From Blattabacterium sp. (Mastotermes darwiniensis) str. MADAR (GTDB lineage: Bacteria > Bacteroidota > Bacteroidia > Flavobacteriales > Blattabacteriaceae), in NCBI RefSeq assembly GCF_000233435.1, contig NC_016146.1, positions 159,701 to 223,700 on the forward strand: a DNA stretch of 64,000 nucleotides, in the 5' to 3' direction. Made by a program: the position numbers and the translations under genes. The notes under the pieces are model-generated. The model did not search any database and had not been told where the DNA came from. It saw nothing but the letters and a program-made list of their open reading frames with translations. The first letter of the stretch is position 1, and each line of letters opens with the position of its first letter. This document shows positions 1 to 9,124 of the stretch, piece after piece.

Positions 1-436
1 TATTGGAAGTGCAATGAAAATAATCTACATGATCTGGAATGTGGTAATTTTTAGATATATAGGAATAGTTTTTTTCTATTCCTGAAAAAATAATTCTTAC
101 TTTTCCAAATTTTCTAGCTTCTTGAATAGCCTTATTAGCCCATATTCCTGTATCTAAATAAGCTGCTTCTTTTTTCATTAAATTATATGGGACCATTGTA
201 AATTGTAAAGTGGCTCCTCCTTGAAGAAAAAGAACGGCATAACCGTCATTTAAATTCATCAATCGTTTGACTAAATTTGTAGTTTTTTCCAATATTTCTA
301 GAAAATCTTTACTTCTATGAGATATTTCAAGCAAAGATAAACCATGTTGATGATAATCTATGACAGCTTGAGCTGATTTTTTAATCACTGTTTCTGGTAA
401 AACAGAAGGACCTGCATTGAAATTATATATTTTCAT
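1..436 (-). CDS. serC: phosphoserine aminotransferase, N-terminal part (runs off the left edge)
   Basis: PLP-dependent transaminase that converts 3-phosphohydroxypyruvate and glutamate to phosphoserine in serine biosynthesis; family members can also act in pyridoxal phosphate synthesis. About 145 residues are visible. The N-terminus MKIYNFNAGPSVLP is the SerC hallmark, followed by a YHQHGLSLLEISHRSK segment and the phosphate-binding FLQGGAT stretch. The PLP lysine and the C-terminus lie outside the window. The start is the ATG at 434-436. A possible promoter -7 element lies about 17 bases upstream, so the gene is probably transcribed separately from tilS, which ends its own unit here on the same strand. 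Confidence 0.93.
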   Translation of the reverse strand, partial: MKIYNFNAGPSVLPETVIKKSAQAVIDYHQHGLSLLEISHRSKDFLEILEKTTNLVKRLMNLNDGYAVLFLQGGATLQFTMVPYNLMKKEAAYLDTGIWANKAIQEARKFGKVRIIFSGIEKNYSYISKNYHIPDHVDYFHCTSN

Positions 437-452
437 AATAACTAATTTTTTC

Positions 453-460
453 CAAAATTA
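453..460 (-). promoter_or_regulatory. candidate Bacteroidetes -7 box for serC
   Basis: On the minus strand this reads TAATTTTG, an exact match to the Bacteroidetes -7 consensus TAnnTTTG. It lies 17 bases before the serC start codon. I see no TTG at the -33 spacing, so the assignment rests on the -7 box and its position alone. Confidence 0.35.
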
Positions 461-502
461 AAAAAATACTGATTGAATTTATTTTATTCTGGAATACAAA
501 AG

Positions 503-1828
503 TTATATTTTTACTCCTAATATCCTCTTTGTTTTCTCTGTAATTTTGAATCTATCATCCAAACGATTTCCTATGACCAAAATAATATTTCCATTTCCAT
601 TAACCAATAACCATGTTTGTTCTTTTTCCAAAAAAGAAAATTTTTTATCCTTATAATACTTGCTTAATTTTTTTTTCCCTTTCATATTCAAAGGAAAAAA
701 AAAGTCGCCTTTTCTCCATGTTCTTAATTGTAAAGGAAATTGAATCTTGTCAAAATCTATGAAGGACATATTCTTGTAATTTTCTTTCTTTGGATCCAAA
801 AAAAATTCTATTCTAATTGGCAAAAAGTCCATTATACAACAAAATTTTATATTTTGTATAATATGGACTTTTTTATTTTTTGCTTCAAGAAACTTTTTTT
901 CTACTAAAATCCAATAATCTCTATTTTTGACGATACGATATTTTTTTGATAGTAGTTGTTTTCCAGATTGTGCATGAAGAAGATGTTTTAAATTTTTTAT
1001 ATCACAAAATCCATATGGAAAAAAAAATTTGAATAAATAAAAAGACAAGGGTTGTAAATTTTTTATTTTTTTGCATTCTATTTTCCAAAGAAATGGATTA
1101 TTTTTTTTTTCCACTGTTATCTCTTGATGGATTCTTTGAATCTCTTTTTCTATAAAAGAATTTTCCTGATTAAGATATTCTATACTTTTTTTAAACCCCT
1201 TATAAAATAGATCTGAAAAAGTAGATGAAACCAAACGAATTTTATTTCTTATATATTTTTCATTTTTATTAGTACTATCCAATCTCCATTTTATATTTTT
1301 TATTTGAGCATAATGTAAAATTTCTTTTTTAGTAAAATTAGAAAGAGGACGAATAAATTTTCTTTTTTTTCTAGGAATTCCTAACAATCCTTTAATTCCT
1401 GTTCCTCTCATCATATTGATAAAAAAAGTTTCTATAGAATCGTTTAAATGATGTCCTAATGCTATATATTCATAATATTTTAATAGCTCCTCAAACCAAT
1501 CATATCTAAGTTTTCTAGCAGCCATTTGTATGGATAATTTTCGTTTTTTAGAAAAATCCAAAGTATTAAACCGCTTAATATGACATAAAATATGTTTTCT
1601 AACACAAAAATTTCTTACAAAAATTTCATCTTCATTAGATTCTTGATCTCTTAGGGTAAAATTACAGTGAGCCACACTTAATGTAATATTAGGAACATTT
1701 AGTAATAAATTCAGAAGAACCATACTGTCTACCCCTCCGCTTACAGCAACACAAATATTTTTTTTCTGATTATCAAAGGAAAAATATCTTATGATTTCCT
1801 CTAAAAAAAAATGATCATCTAACGTCAT
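503..1828 (-). CDS. tilS: tRNA(Ile)-lysidine synthase
   Basis: ATP-dependent enzyme that converts C34 of the CAU-anticodon tRNA-Ile to lysidine, so that it reads AUA and is charged with isoleucine. The 441-residue length is normal. The PP-loop ATP pyrophosphatase motif SGGVDS is at residues 30-35, and the GHHLNDSIETFFINM and RGTGIKGLLGIP segments of the N-terminal catalytic domain follow. The C-terminal third is the tRNA-binding region and is diverged and lysine-rich. The start is ATG at 1826-1828, two bases after the aroK stop, so aroK and tilS are probably co-transcribed. The enzyme should be essential in such an AUA-rich genome. Confidence 0.93.
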   Translation of the reverse strand: MTLDDHFFLEEIIRYFSFDNQKKNICVAVSGGVDSMVLLNLLLNVPNITLSVAHCNFTLRDQESNEDEIFVRNFCVRKHILCHIKRFNTLDFSKKRKLSIQMAARKLRYDWFEELLKYYEYIALGHHLNDSIETFFINMMRGTGIKGLLGIPRKKRKFIRPLSNFTKKEILHYAQIKNIKWRLDSTNKNEKYIRNKIRLVSSTFSDLFYKGFKKSIEYLNQENSFIEKEIQRIHQEITVEKKNNPFLWKIECKKIKNLQPLSFYLFKFFFPYGFCDIKNLKHLLHAQSGKQLLSKKYRIVKNRDYWILVEKKFLEAKNKKVHIIQNIKFCCIMDFLPIRIEFFLDPKKENYKNMSFIDFDKIQFPLQLRTWRKGDFFFPLNMKGKKKLSKYYKDKKFSFLEKEQTWLLVNGNGNIILVIGNRLDDRFKITEKTKRILGVKI

Positions 1829-1830
1829 AA

Positions 1831-2346
1831 TTAAACGATTAAATATTTTATAATTTCTTGAACTATTTCGTCTTTGGATTTTTCGGTCACATTAATTTTT
1901 TTATAAGATTTTTCATAAAAAAAAATTCTTTTTGAGAAATGCTTCATAATAAATTTAAATAATTCATTCTTAGAAAAATGAGATATTAATGGTCTATTCT
2001 TTTTTTCTTTATATAATCTTTTAAACAATGTGTAAATATTTGTCTTTAGATAAAAAGTTTTCGAAAATTTGTTTAATAAATAAATATTGTTGTAATAACA
2101 AGGAGTTCCACCTCCAACAGATAGAATATATTGTTTATGCTTTTTTAAAATTTTCTGAAGCATTAAATGTTCTATTTTTCTAAAAAATTTTTCTCCTTTT
2201 TTTTTAAAGATATTATCAATAGTATCCTGTTCTTTTTTGATCAGTATAGAATCTAAATCATAAAAATTCCATTTCAACTTGTAGGATAAAATTTTCCCTA
2301 TAGAAGTTTTTCCACAGCCCATATATCCAATTAAAGTTACTCTCAT
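1831..2346 (-). CDS. aroK: shikimate kinase
   Basis: Phosphorylates shikimate at the 3-hydroxyl with ATP, the fifth step to chorismate and the aromatic amino acids. The protein has 171 residues, the usual size. The Walker A motif GYMGCGKT covers residues 7-14, the shikimate-binding DLD is at about residues 30-32, and VGGGTPCY is the conserved glycine-rich motif in the middle. The RPL segment that contacts ATP is also present. It is the first gene of a short minus-strand unit with tilS; the tRNA-Lys gene lies just upstream on the other strand. No other shikimate-pathway gene is in the window. Confidence 0.93.
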   Translation of the reverse strand: MRVTLIGYMGCGKTSIGKILSYKLKWNFYDLDSILIKKEQDTIDNIFKKKGEKFFRKIEHLMLQKILKKHKQYILSVGGGTPCYYNNIYLLNKFSKTFYLKTNIYTLFKRLYKEKKNRPLISHFSKNELFKFIMKHFSKRIFFYEKSYKKINVTEKSKDEIVQEIIKYLIV

Positions 2347-2377
2347 AAAAACATAAAATTTCTAGTATATTTGTAAA

Positions 2378-2450
2378 GACCTGATAGCTCAGCTGGTAGA
2401 GCATTACACTTTTAATGTAAGGGTCCTGGGTTCGAATCCCAGTCAGGTCA
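2378..2450 (+). tRNA. tRNA-Lys (anticodon UUU)
   Basis: A 73-base cloverleaf. The acceptor stem GACCTGA pairs with TCAGGTC, the D arm is GCTC/GAGC, the anticodon stem TTACA/TGTAA encloses the loop CTTTTAA, and the T arm is CTGGG/CCCAG around TTCGAAT. The anticodon TTT at 2411-2413 reads lysine codons. The discriminator base is A and no CCA is encoded, so the end must be added by the Cca enzyme encoded at 37888-39315. It is the only tRNA gene I can see here, and it lies between two minus-strand genes. Confidence 0.97.
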
Positions 2451-2467
2451 TTTTTTATTCATTCTTT

Positions 2468-3232
2468 CTATTTTATTTCTAACACTGTTGGACAATGATC
2501 AGAATATGATATTTCAGAAAGTAAATAAGCATTGATCATTTCCTTCTTCAAAGAATGGCTTACCATTGCATAATCAATCCTCCACCCCTTATTATTTTTC
2601 TTTGCATTATAACGATAACTCCACCAACTATAATGTCTAGCTTCCTTAACATAATTCCTAAAACTATCGATAAATCCTAAATTTAAAAAATCATTCATCC
2701 ATTTTCTTTCCCTTGGCAAAAAACCTGAAATATCCCGATTGCGTACTGGATCATGAATATCTATTTTTTTATGGCAAATATTATAATCCCCACAAATAAT
2801 GAGATTTGGAAATTCTCTTTTCATCTTTTGTACGTAATCAAAAAAATGATCCATGAAATAAAATTTAAAATTTAATCTATTTTTCATATCCTTTCCTGAA
2901 GGAATATAAAGACTGATCACGGATATTTTTTTGAAGTCTAAGCGCAATATCCTTCCTTCTTGATCAATAGAATCTATTCCTATTCCATATTCTATATGAT
3001 CCGGTTTTTTCTTGCACAAAATTCCTACGCCACTATATCCTTTTCTTTTTGTTGAAGGGAACCAATAATGATAATACCCCAAATCATCAATTCTATTGGT
3101 TTCTATTTGTTCTGGAAAAGCTTTTATTTCTTGTAAACATAAAATATCTGGGTTGCTTTTTTCAATCCAATTGAACAACCCTTTTTTTATTCCAGATCTA
3201 ATTCCATTAATATTATAACTAACAATTTTCAT
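2468..3232 (-). CDS. xth: exodeoxyribonuclease III / AP endonuclease
   Basis: Metal-dependent 3'-5' exonuclease and apurinic-site endonuclease of base excision repair (exonuclease-endonuclease-phosphatase fold). The protein has 254 residues, the usual length. Visible family motifs are SYNINGIRSG at the N-terminus, LCLQEIKA with the metal-binding glutamate near residue 35, CGDYNICH in the middle, and the C-terminal YSDHCPTVLEI with the catalytic Asp-His pair. It is read away from the histidine operon across a 136-base divergent gap. The 17 bases between its stop and the tRNA gene leave no room for a hairpin terminator. Confidence 0.93.
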   Translation of the reverse strand: MKIVSYNINGIRSGIKKGLFNWIEKSNPDILCLQEIKAFPEQIETNRIDDLGYYHYWFPSTKRKGYSGVGILCKKKPDHIEYGIGIDSIDQEGRILRLDFKKISVISLYIPSGKDMKNRLNFKFYFMDHFFDYVQKMKREFPNLIICGDYNICHKKIDIHDPVRNRDISGFLPRERKWMNDFLNLGFIDSFRNYVKEARHYSWWSYRYNAKKNNKGWRIDYAMVSHSLKKEMINAYLLSEISYSDHCPTVLEIK

Positions 3233-3303
3233 AAAAAAAATTTTTTATTAAAAGTAATCGTTCCTAATAACAAAAATGGAAAATAATATTCAAAATAGTT
3301 TTT

Positions 3304-3311
3304 TATATTTG
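3304..3311 (+). promoter_or_regulatory. candidate -7 box of the histidine operon promoter
   Basis: TATATTTG matches TAnnTTTG exactly and lies about 58 bases before hisG in the 136-base gap divergent from xth (3233-3368). No TTG stands at the -33 distance. In the inferred leader I see neither a histidine-rich peptide nor a clear attenuator hairpin. The rest of the gap is AT-rich with nothing else recognisable. Confidence 0.4.
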
Positions 3312-3368
3312 CTCATTAAGAAATCCAGAGAGATTAATAAAAAGCTATAGTATTTATGTAGGTGTAGG

Positions 3369-4226
3369 ATGGATAAACTTAAAATAGCTATTCAAAAATC
3401 AGGTCGTCTTTATGAAGACTCCATCAAATTGCTTAAAGATTGCAGTATAGAAGTTAATATTGGAATAGACAAATTAAAAACAACAGCTCTTAATTTTCCA
3501 CTAGAAATACTTTTTCTACGAGATGATGATATTCCTCAATATTTAGAAGATGGAGTCGCTGATATAGGGATTGTTGGAAAGAATGTTCTTTTGGAGAAAA
3601 GAAAAAAAATAAAAATAGAAGAAACTTTGGGATTTGGTAAATGTCGTCTTTCTATAGCTACGCCAAAATCTTTAATTTACAAAAATATAGATGATTTAAA
3701 TGGAAAAAGAATAGCTACAAGCTATCCATTTTTGGTTAAAGAATTTTTTGAAAAAAAATATATAAAAGCAGAAATTCACGAAATATCTGGAGCTGTAGAA
3801 ATAGCTCCTGGAATAGGATTAGCAGATTGTATTTGCGATTTGGTTAGCAGTGGGTCCACACTTTTTATGAATGGACTAAAAGAAGTCGAAACAATTCTTC
3901 AATCTGAAGCAGTTTTAGCCTCAAATATTCATCTAGAATCTCCAAAAAGTATTATAATGGACAAATTGCTTTTTCGTATTCGATCTGTAAAAAAAGCTAA
4001 AAATAATAAATACATTCTTTTAAACGTTCCTAACGAACGATTAGAAAAAATAATATCCTATCTTCCAGGAATTAAAAGTCCAGTTATTCTTCCATTAGCA
4101 AATTCAAAATGTAGTTCTGTACATTCTGTAGTCAATGAAAATGATTTTTGGGGTATTATAGAAAATTTGAAATCTCTTGGAGCAAAAGATATATTAGTTC
4201 TTCCAATAGAAAAAATTATACTTTAA
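3369..4226 (+). CDS. hisG: ATP phosphoribosyltransferase, long form
   Basis: First and committed step of histidine synthesis, joining PRPP to ATP. The 285-residue length is that of the long HisG form with a C-terminal regulatory ACT-like domain (about residues 210-285), which does not need HisZ. The N-terminal LKIAIQKSGRLYEDS and the GLADCICDLVSSGSTL segment with the PRPP-binding loop are typical. The start is ATG at 3369 and it opens the eight-gene his operon. Since the regulatory domain is kept, feedback inhibition by histidine may still operate; that is inferred from the family. Confidence 0.95.
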   Translation: MDKLKIAIQKSGRLYEDSIKLLKDCSIEVNIGIDKLKTTALNFPLEILFLRDDDIPQYLEDGVADIGIVGKNVLLEKRKKIKIEETLGFGKCRLSIATPKSLIYKNIDDLNGKRIATSYPFLVKEFFEKKYIKAEIHEISGAVEIAPGIGLADCICDLVSSGSTLFMNGLKEVETILQSEAVLASNIHLESPKSIIMDKLLFRIRSVKKAKNNKYILLNVPNERLEKIISYLPGIKSPVILPLANSKCSSVHSVVNENDFWGIIENLKSLGAKDILVLPIEKIIL

Positions 4227-4239
4227 CATATTAACAATA

Positions 4240-5532
4240 ATGGATATTCAAGTATACACACATCCTCCATTTAATACCTGGAAATCTATTATAGAACGAC
4301 CTAAAAAAGAAGATTTACCAGATGTATCTACTATTATAAATAATGTGAGAATATATGGAGATATAGCTTTAAAAAGCTATACGAATAAATATGATGGCTT
4401 GAATATAAGATATATTCAAGTAACGAAAGAAGATATTGATAAAGCCAGTATGAAAATTTCAAATTCTTTGAAAGAATCTATTGAAATAGCATATGAAAAC
4501 ATTCTATGTTTTCATCAAAAACAAATTCATAAAGAATCTAAGATTGAGATTTTACCAGGAGTTACTTGTTGGAGAAAATCTGTTCCTATAGAAAAAGTAG
4601 GATTTTATATTCCTGGAGGTTCCGCTCCTTTATTATCCACTGTATTGATGTTAGGAATTCCAGCTAAATTGGCAGGATGCGAAGATATAATTCTATGTTC
4701 TCCTCCAAATAAAAATGGATCCATTCATCCTTCTATTCTATATACAGCTAAAAAATATATAGGAATTACACGAATATATCAAGTAGGAGGAGCTCAAGCT
4801 ATTGCAGCTATGGCTTATGGAACAGAAAGTATTCCTTCTGTATACAAAATATTTGGTCCAGGAAATTCTTATGTAACAATGGCCAAACAAATAGTATCCA
4901 AAAATTTAGCTGTTGCTATAGATATTCCTGCAGGACCTTCAGAAAGTGTTATATTGGCAGATAGTACAGCTAATCCAGAATATGTAGCTTCTGATTTTAT
5001 TTCTCAATCGGAACATGACATGGAAAGTTACATTCTTTTAGTTACTGTAAATGAATATGAATGGATAGAAACAGTAAAAAGTGAATTAAAAAAGCAATTA
5101 ATCAATCTTTCCAATAATAATAGAGAACATATAATTAAAAAGTCTTTGGAAAAAAGTAAAATGATTATTCTTTCTTCTTTAGAAGAATGCATTAATCTAA
5201 TCAATCAAGTAGCTCCAGAACATCTTATTATTAATTGTAATAATGCTTCTTATTGGAGTGAAAAGATAAAAAATGCTGGATCTATATTCCTGGGAAATTA
5301 TTCTCCGATCAGTGTCGGAGATTATGCTTCTGGAACTAATCATGTACTTCCTACATCTGGTTATGCTAAATTTTATAGTGGAGTATCTGTCAATAGTTTT
5401 ATTAAGAAAATAACTGTTCAAAAAATATCCAAGAAAGGATTGAGAAGTCTTTCAAAATGTATCAATGTATTATCTTCTGAAGAAGGGTTAATAGCTCATC
5501 AAAAATCCATTAATATTAGATTAAAAAATTAA
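4240..5532 (+). CDS. hisD: histidinol dehydrogenase
   Basis: NAD- and zinc-dependent enzyme that oxidises L-histidinol to histidine in two steps, the last reactions of the pathway. The protein has 430 residues, the normal size. Signature segments are EKVGFYIPGGSAPLLSTVLM, QVGGAQAIAAMAYGT, the FGPGNSYV loop, DIPAGPSE, and SQSEHD with zinc and substrate ligands; NHVLPTSGYA and the C-terminal GLIAHQKSI also fit. It starts 13 bases after hisG and ends four bases before hisC, so it sits inside the operon. Confidence 0.96.
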   Translation: MDIQVYTHPPFNTWKSIIERPKKEDLPDVSTIINNVRIYGDIALKSYTNKYDGLNIRYIQVTKEDIDKASMKISNSLKESIEIAYENILCFHQKQIHKESKIEILPGVTCWRKSVPIEKVGFYIPGGSAPLLSTVLMLGIPAKLAGCEDIILCSPPNKNGSIHPSILYTAKKYIGITRIYQVGGAQAIAAMAYGTESIPSVYKIFGPGNSYVTMAKQIVSKNLAVAIDIPAGPSESVILADSTANPEYVASDFISQSEHDMESYILLVTVNEYEWIETVKSELKKQLINLSNNNREHIIKKSLEKSKMIILSSLEECINLINQVAPEHLIINCNNASYWSEKIKNAGSIFLGNYSPISVGDYASGTNHVLPTSGYAKFYSGVSVNSFIKKITVQKISKKGLRSLSKCINVLSSEEGLIAHQKSINIRLKN

Positions 5533-5536
5533 ATGC

Positions 5537-6625
5537 ATGAGTAGTTTCAATTTAAATTCCTTAATCAGAGATAACATTTTAAAAATAGATCCTTATCTTT
5601 CTGCTAGAGAAGAATATTCTAAAAAAGGAAACGAATACATTCTTCTAGATGCTAATGAAAATTCTTTTGGAGCTCCTTTATCTTTTTCTAATTCTTACAA
5701 TAGATATCCGGATCCATTACAAATGGAATTAAAAAGAAAAATATCCGAAATAAAGAAAATTTCTCCATCCAAAATTTTTTTAGGAAATGGAAGCGATGAA
5801 ATTATTGATTTAATTTATCGTATCTTTTCTCGTCCAAACAGAGATCATTCCATTATTTTTCCTCCTACATATGGAATGTATGAAGTGAGTGGAAAAATTC
5901 ATGGAGTAGATATTGTGAAAGTTCTTTTAACTGAGGAAAATTATCAATTAAATTTGAAAAAGATAAAAGAAGTAATCAATCCATATAGTAGAATAATTTT
6001 TATTTGTTCCCCGAATAATCCTACTGGAAATAATTTAAAAAGAAAAGATATTCAAAAAATAATCAAAAAATTTACCGGGGTTGTTGTTTTGGACGAAGCT
6101 TATATTGATTTTTCAGAACAAGAATCTTTTTCTGTAGAAATAGAAAAATACCCTAATTTAATTATTTTACAAACACTTTCTAAATCTTGGGGATTAGCTG
6201 GATTAAGAATAGGAATAGCTATTACTTCTGAAGACATCATTCAGTGGATGAATAAAGTAAAGTTTCCTTATAATATCAGTAAAATTTCACAAAAAATAGC
6301 TATTCAAGCACTGGAAAATAAGGATTTATTTTTTTATCATCTAAAAAATATTCTTTCAGAAAGAAAATATATGGAGGAGGCTTTAAATAAAATTCCTATC
6401 ATACAGAAAGTATATCCTAGTTCCTCAAATTTTTTATTAGTTAAAGTTTCTTTTCCTTCAAGAAAAATTTATAAATATTTGGTTGAAAAAAACGTTATTG
6501 TTAGAGATCGTTCAAAAATAATTTTGTGTGATGAATGTTTAAGAATAACAATAGGTACTCATGAAGAAAATGAATATTTGATAAACCAAATGAAAAAATA
6601 CTCCGAAAAATTCATTATAAAATGA
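5537..6625 (+). CDS. hisC: histidinol-phosphate aminotransferase
   Basis: PLP-dependent class I/II aminotransferase that converts imidazole-acetol phosphate to histidinol phosphate with glutamate. The 362-residue length is normal. Seen are LDANENSFG near the N-terminus, YPDPLQMELK, FLGNGSDEIIDL, CSPNNPTGN, VVLDEAYIDFS, and the PLP lysine in QTLSKSWGLAGLRIG. The ATG at 5537 is four bases after the hisD stop. The stop overlaps the hisB start by four bases (ATGA), which indicates coupled translation. Confidence 0.95.
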   Translation: MSSFNLNSLIRDNILKIDPYLSAREEYSKKGNEYILLDANENSFGAPLSFSNSYNRYPDPLQMELKRKISEIKKISPSKIFLGNGSDEIIDLIYRIFSRPNRDHSIIFPPTYGMYEVSGKIHGVDIVKVLLTEENYQLNLKKIKEVINPYSRIIFICSPNNPTGNNLKRKDIQKIIKKFTGVVVLDEAYIDFSEQESFSVEIEKYPNLIILQTLSKSWGLAGLRIGIAITSEDIIQWMNKVKFPYNISKISQKIAIQALENKDLFFYHLKNILSERKYMEEALNKIPIIQKVYPSSSNFLLVKVSFPSRKIYKYLVEKNVIVRDRSKIILCDECLRITIGTHEENEYLINQMKKYSEKFIIK

Positions 6626-7761
6626 AAAAAATATTGTTTATTGATAGAGATGGGACCATCATCAAAGAACATCCTCCTACTTATCAAATTGATTCCCTGG
6701 AAAAAGTAAATTTTTATCCAAGAGTTATATTTTTTTTAACGAAAATAGTTCATGATTTGGATTATGATTTAGTTATGGTAACCAATCAAGATGGTTTGGG
6801 AACTGAAAAATTTCCTGAAAAAAATTTTTGGCCTATACATAATCATATATTAAAAATATTAAAAACAGAAGGAATCAATTTTTCTTCCGTTCATATAGAT
6901 AGAACTATTCCAGAAGAAAATTCTTCTACTAGAAAACCTGGTACAGATATGCTAAATATTTATTTAAAAAATCCGGATTACAATATTGAACATTCTTTTG
7001 TTATTGGGGATAGGATAACGGATATTTTATTGGCTAAAAACTTAGGATGTAAGTCCATATGGATAAATGAAGATGATAAAGAAAAAGAGTTTTCCATAAA
7101 AAAAAATTCTTTAAAAGAAGTAATAGTCTTAAAAACTGATAATTGGAAAAAAATTTACGAATATTTAAAATATGTATCTAATAAAAGATTTATACATAGA
7201 AGAAAAACATTAGAAACAGATGTAAAAATCACTATTCAACTTTATGGTGGAGAAGGAAAATCGGAGATACAAACAGGGTTAGGCTTTTTTGATCATCTTC
7301 TAGAACAAATGGCTTTTCACAGTGGAATAGATATGAATATTCATACAAAGGGAGATCTTAAGGTAGATGAACATCACACTATAGAAGATACTGCCATTAC
7401 TTTAGGAGAAGTTTTTCATCGATCTATAGATAAAAGAGGAATAGAACGTTATGGTTTTTTTTCTGTTCCTATGGATGATTGTTTAGCTACTGTAGCATTA
7501 GATCTTGGAGGAAGAAGTGAATTATCTTGGAAAGCAAAGTTTTTAAGAGAAAAAATAGGAAAAGTTCCTACGGATATGTTCATCCATTTTTTTAAATCTT
7601 TTTCTTTCCATGCTAAATGTAATCTATATATTAAAGCTATAGGAGAAAATGATCATCATAAGATAGAATCTATTTTTAAAGCTTTTTCTAGAGCTCTTAA
7701 AATGGCTATACAACGACGAATAAATAATAATAAATTACCTAGTTCTAAAGGTCTATTGTAA
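6622..7761 (+). CDS. hisB: bifunctional histidinol-phosphatase / imidazoleglycerol-phosphate dehydratase
   Basis: Two enzymes in one chain. The N-terminal half (about residues 1-165) is a HAD-type histidinol-phosphatase with the nucleophile motif FIDRDGTI at 6-13 and GDRITDILLAKNLG. The C-terminal half (about 185-379) is the dehydratase, with GLGFFDHLLEQMAFH, DEHHTIEDTAI and the second metal-binding set HHKIESIFKAFSRAL. The 379-residue length fits the fused form. The start overlaps the hisC stop by four bases. Hence no separate phosphatase gene is needed for a complete pathway. Confidence 0.95.
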   Translation: MKKILFIDRDGTIIKEHPPTYQIDSLEKVNFYPRVIFFLTKIVHDLDYDLVMVTNQDGLGTEKFPEKNFWPIHNHILKILKTEGINFSSVHIDRTIPEENSSTRKPGTDMLNIYLKNPDYNIEHSFVIGDRITDILLAKNLGCKSIWINEDDKEKEFSIKKNSLKEVIVLKTDNWKKIYEYLKYVSNKRFIHRRKTLETDVKITIQLYGGEGKSEIQTGLGFFDHLLEQMAFHSGIDMNIHTKGDLKVDEHHTIEDTAITLGEVFHRSIDKRGIERYGFFSVPMDDCLATVALDLGGRSELSWKAKFLREKIGKVPTDMFIHFFKSFSFHAKCNLYIKAIGENDHHKIESIFKAFSRALKMAIQRRINNNKLPSSKGLL

Positions 7762-7779
7762 AAATTTTGAGATAAAATT

Positions 7780-8370
7780 ATGAAAACAATTGTTATAAAA
7801 TATCCTGCTGGAAATGTACAATCTGTTCTTTTTGCTTTAGAAAGAATAGGAGTAGAAGCTGTTGTAACAAATTCCATAGAGTCCATTCAAAATGCGGAAA
7901 AAGTTATTTTACCTGGTGTAGGAGAAGCGAATTCCGCTATGAAATGCTTAAGAGAAAAGAAATTGGACCTTATTTTATCTAAATTGAAACAACCTGTATT
8001 GGGTATATGTTTAGGAATGCAATTACTTTGCCAATATTCAGAAGAAAGCAGCACAACCTGTATAGGTATTTTTGATTCATTGGTCAGAAAATTTCAATCA
8101 AAAAATAAAAAAAAAAAAATCCCTCAAATAGGTTGGAATACTATTCATCAATTAAAAGGACCTTTATTTGAAAATATTCCAGATGGAAGTTATCAATATT
8201 TTGTACATAGTTATTATGCTTCTTTAGGAAAATATACCATAGCTAAAACAGAATATATAGTTTCTTATAGTTCTGCACTTCAGAAAAAAAATTTTTATGC
8301 GGTACAATTTCATCCAGAAAAATCTTCTTATGTAGGACATAAGATATTAGAAAACTTTATTAGATTGTAA
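7780..8370 (+). CDS. hisH: imidazole glycerol phosphate synthase, glutamine amidotransferase subunit
   Basis: Class I glutaminase that passes ammonia to HisF for closure of the imidazole ring. The protein has 196 residues. The nucleophile cysteine lies in LGICLGMQLL, the catalytic His-Glu pair is in VQFHPEKSS near the C-terminus, and ILPGVGEANSAM is the family's N-terminal segment. The frame runs intact through a tract of 13 A at 8107-8119 (coding four lysines), a likely slippage site. It lies 18 bases from hisB and 18 bases from hisA, inside the operon. Confidence 0.95.
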   Translation: MKTIVIKYPAGNVQSVLFALERIGVEAVVTNSIESIQNAEKVILPGVGEANSAMKCLREKKLDLILSKLKQPVLGICLGMQLLCQYSEESSTTCIGIFDSLVRKFQSKNKKKKIPQIGWNTIHQLKGPLFENIPDGSYQYFVHSYYASLGKYTIAKTEYIVSYSSALQKKNFYAVQFHPEKSSYVGHKILENFIRL

Positions 8371-8388
8371 AATACAAAAAAACAATTA

Positions 8389-9117
8389 ATGAATATTATT
8401 GTAGCTATAGATCTTATTGATGGAAAATGTGTTCGTCTAACACAGGGCGACTATAGAAGAAAAAAAATTTATAACAAGGACCCATTAGATATGGCCTTAT
8501 TATTAGAAGATAATGGAATATCTAGATTACATCTAGTAGATTTAGATGGAGCAAAAAAAGGAAAAGTGATTCATTGGAATGTTTTGGAAAAAATAGCCAA
8601 ACATACACATCTCATTATTGATTTTGGAGGAGGAATTCATACGGATGAAGATGTACGTATTGTATTTGAAAACGGTGGAAATATGGCTACTATTGGAAGT
8701 ATTGCTGTTACAAAACCTTTTCTTTTAGAAAAATGGATTCATATTTATGGAGGAGAGAAAATACTTCTTGGAGTGGATGTAAAAGATAATAAAATAGCTA
8801 GTAATGGATGGACAAAATTTCATGAAATTCCTTTTTTTAGTTTTCTAGAAGAAAAAAATAGTCATGGAATAAAAAAAATTTTTTGCACGGATATATCTAA
8901 AGATGGTAAACTCTACGGTCCTTCTTTTTCCTTGTATAAAAAGATTATTCTTAAATTTCCGAATATTGAATTTATTGCTAGTGGAGGAATAAGGAATATA
9001 GAAGATATAAAAAATTTATATGATTTAGGTTGTCATGGCGTTATTATCGGAAAAGCTATATATGAAAATAAAATATTGCTTTCAGAACTGAAAGATATAT
9101 TGGTAAGTTTAAAATGA
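8389..9117 (+). CDS. hisA: phosphoribosylformimino-5-aminoimidazole carboxamide ribotide isomerase
   Basis: TIM-barrel isomerase (ProFAR to PRFAR), homologous to HisF. The protein has 242 residues, the family length. The catalytic aspartate is in AIDLIDGKCVRLTQGDY near the N-terminus; the phosphate-binding loops are FGGGIHTDEDV and IASGGIRNIEDI, and the second catalytic aspartate is in CTDISKDG. It lies seven bases before hisF. The motif ALIDLIDG and the arginine that follows separate it from HisF. Confidence 0.95.
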   Translation: MNIIVAIDLIDGKCVRLTQGDYRRKKIYNKDPLDMALLLEDNGISRLHLVDLDGAKKGKVIHWNVLEKIAKHTHLIIDFGGGIHTDEDVRIVFENGGNMATIGSIAVTKPFLLEKWIHIYGGEKILLGVDVKDNKIASNGWTKFHEIPFFSFLEEKNSHGIKKIFCTDISKDGKLYGPSFSLYKKIILKFPNIEFIASGGIRNIEDIKNLYDLGCHGVIIGKAIYENKILLSELKDILVSLK

Positions 9118-9124
9118 TTTTTTT

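Noticed and set aside
3233-3368. Histidine leader peptide or attenuator before hisG
   Set aside because: No run of histidine codons and no terminator hairpin could be found in either strand of the gap.
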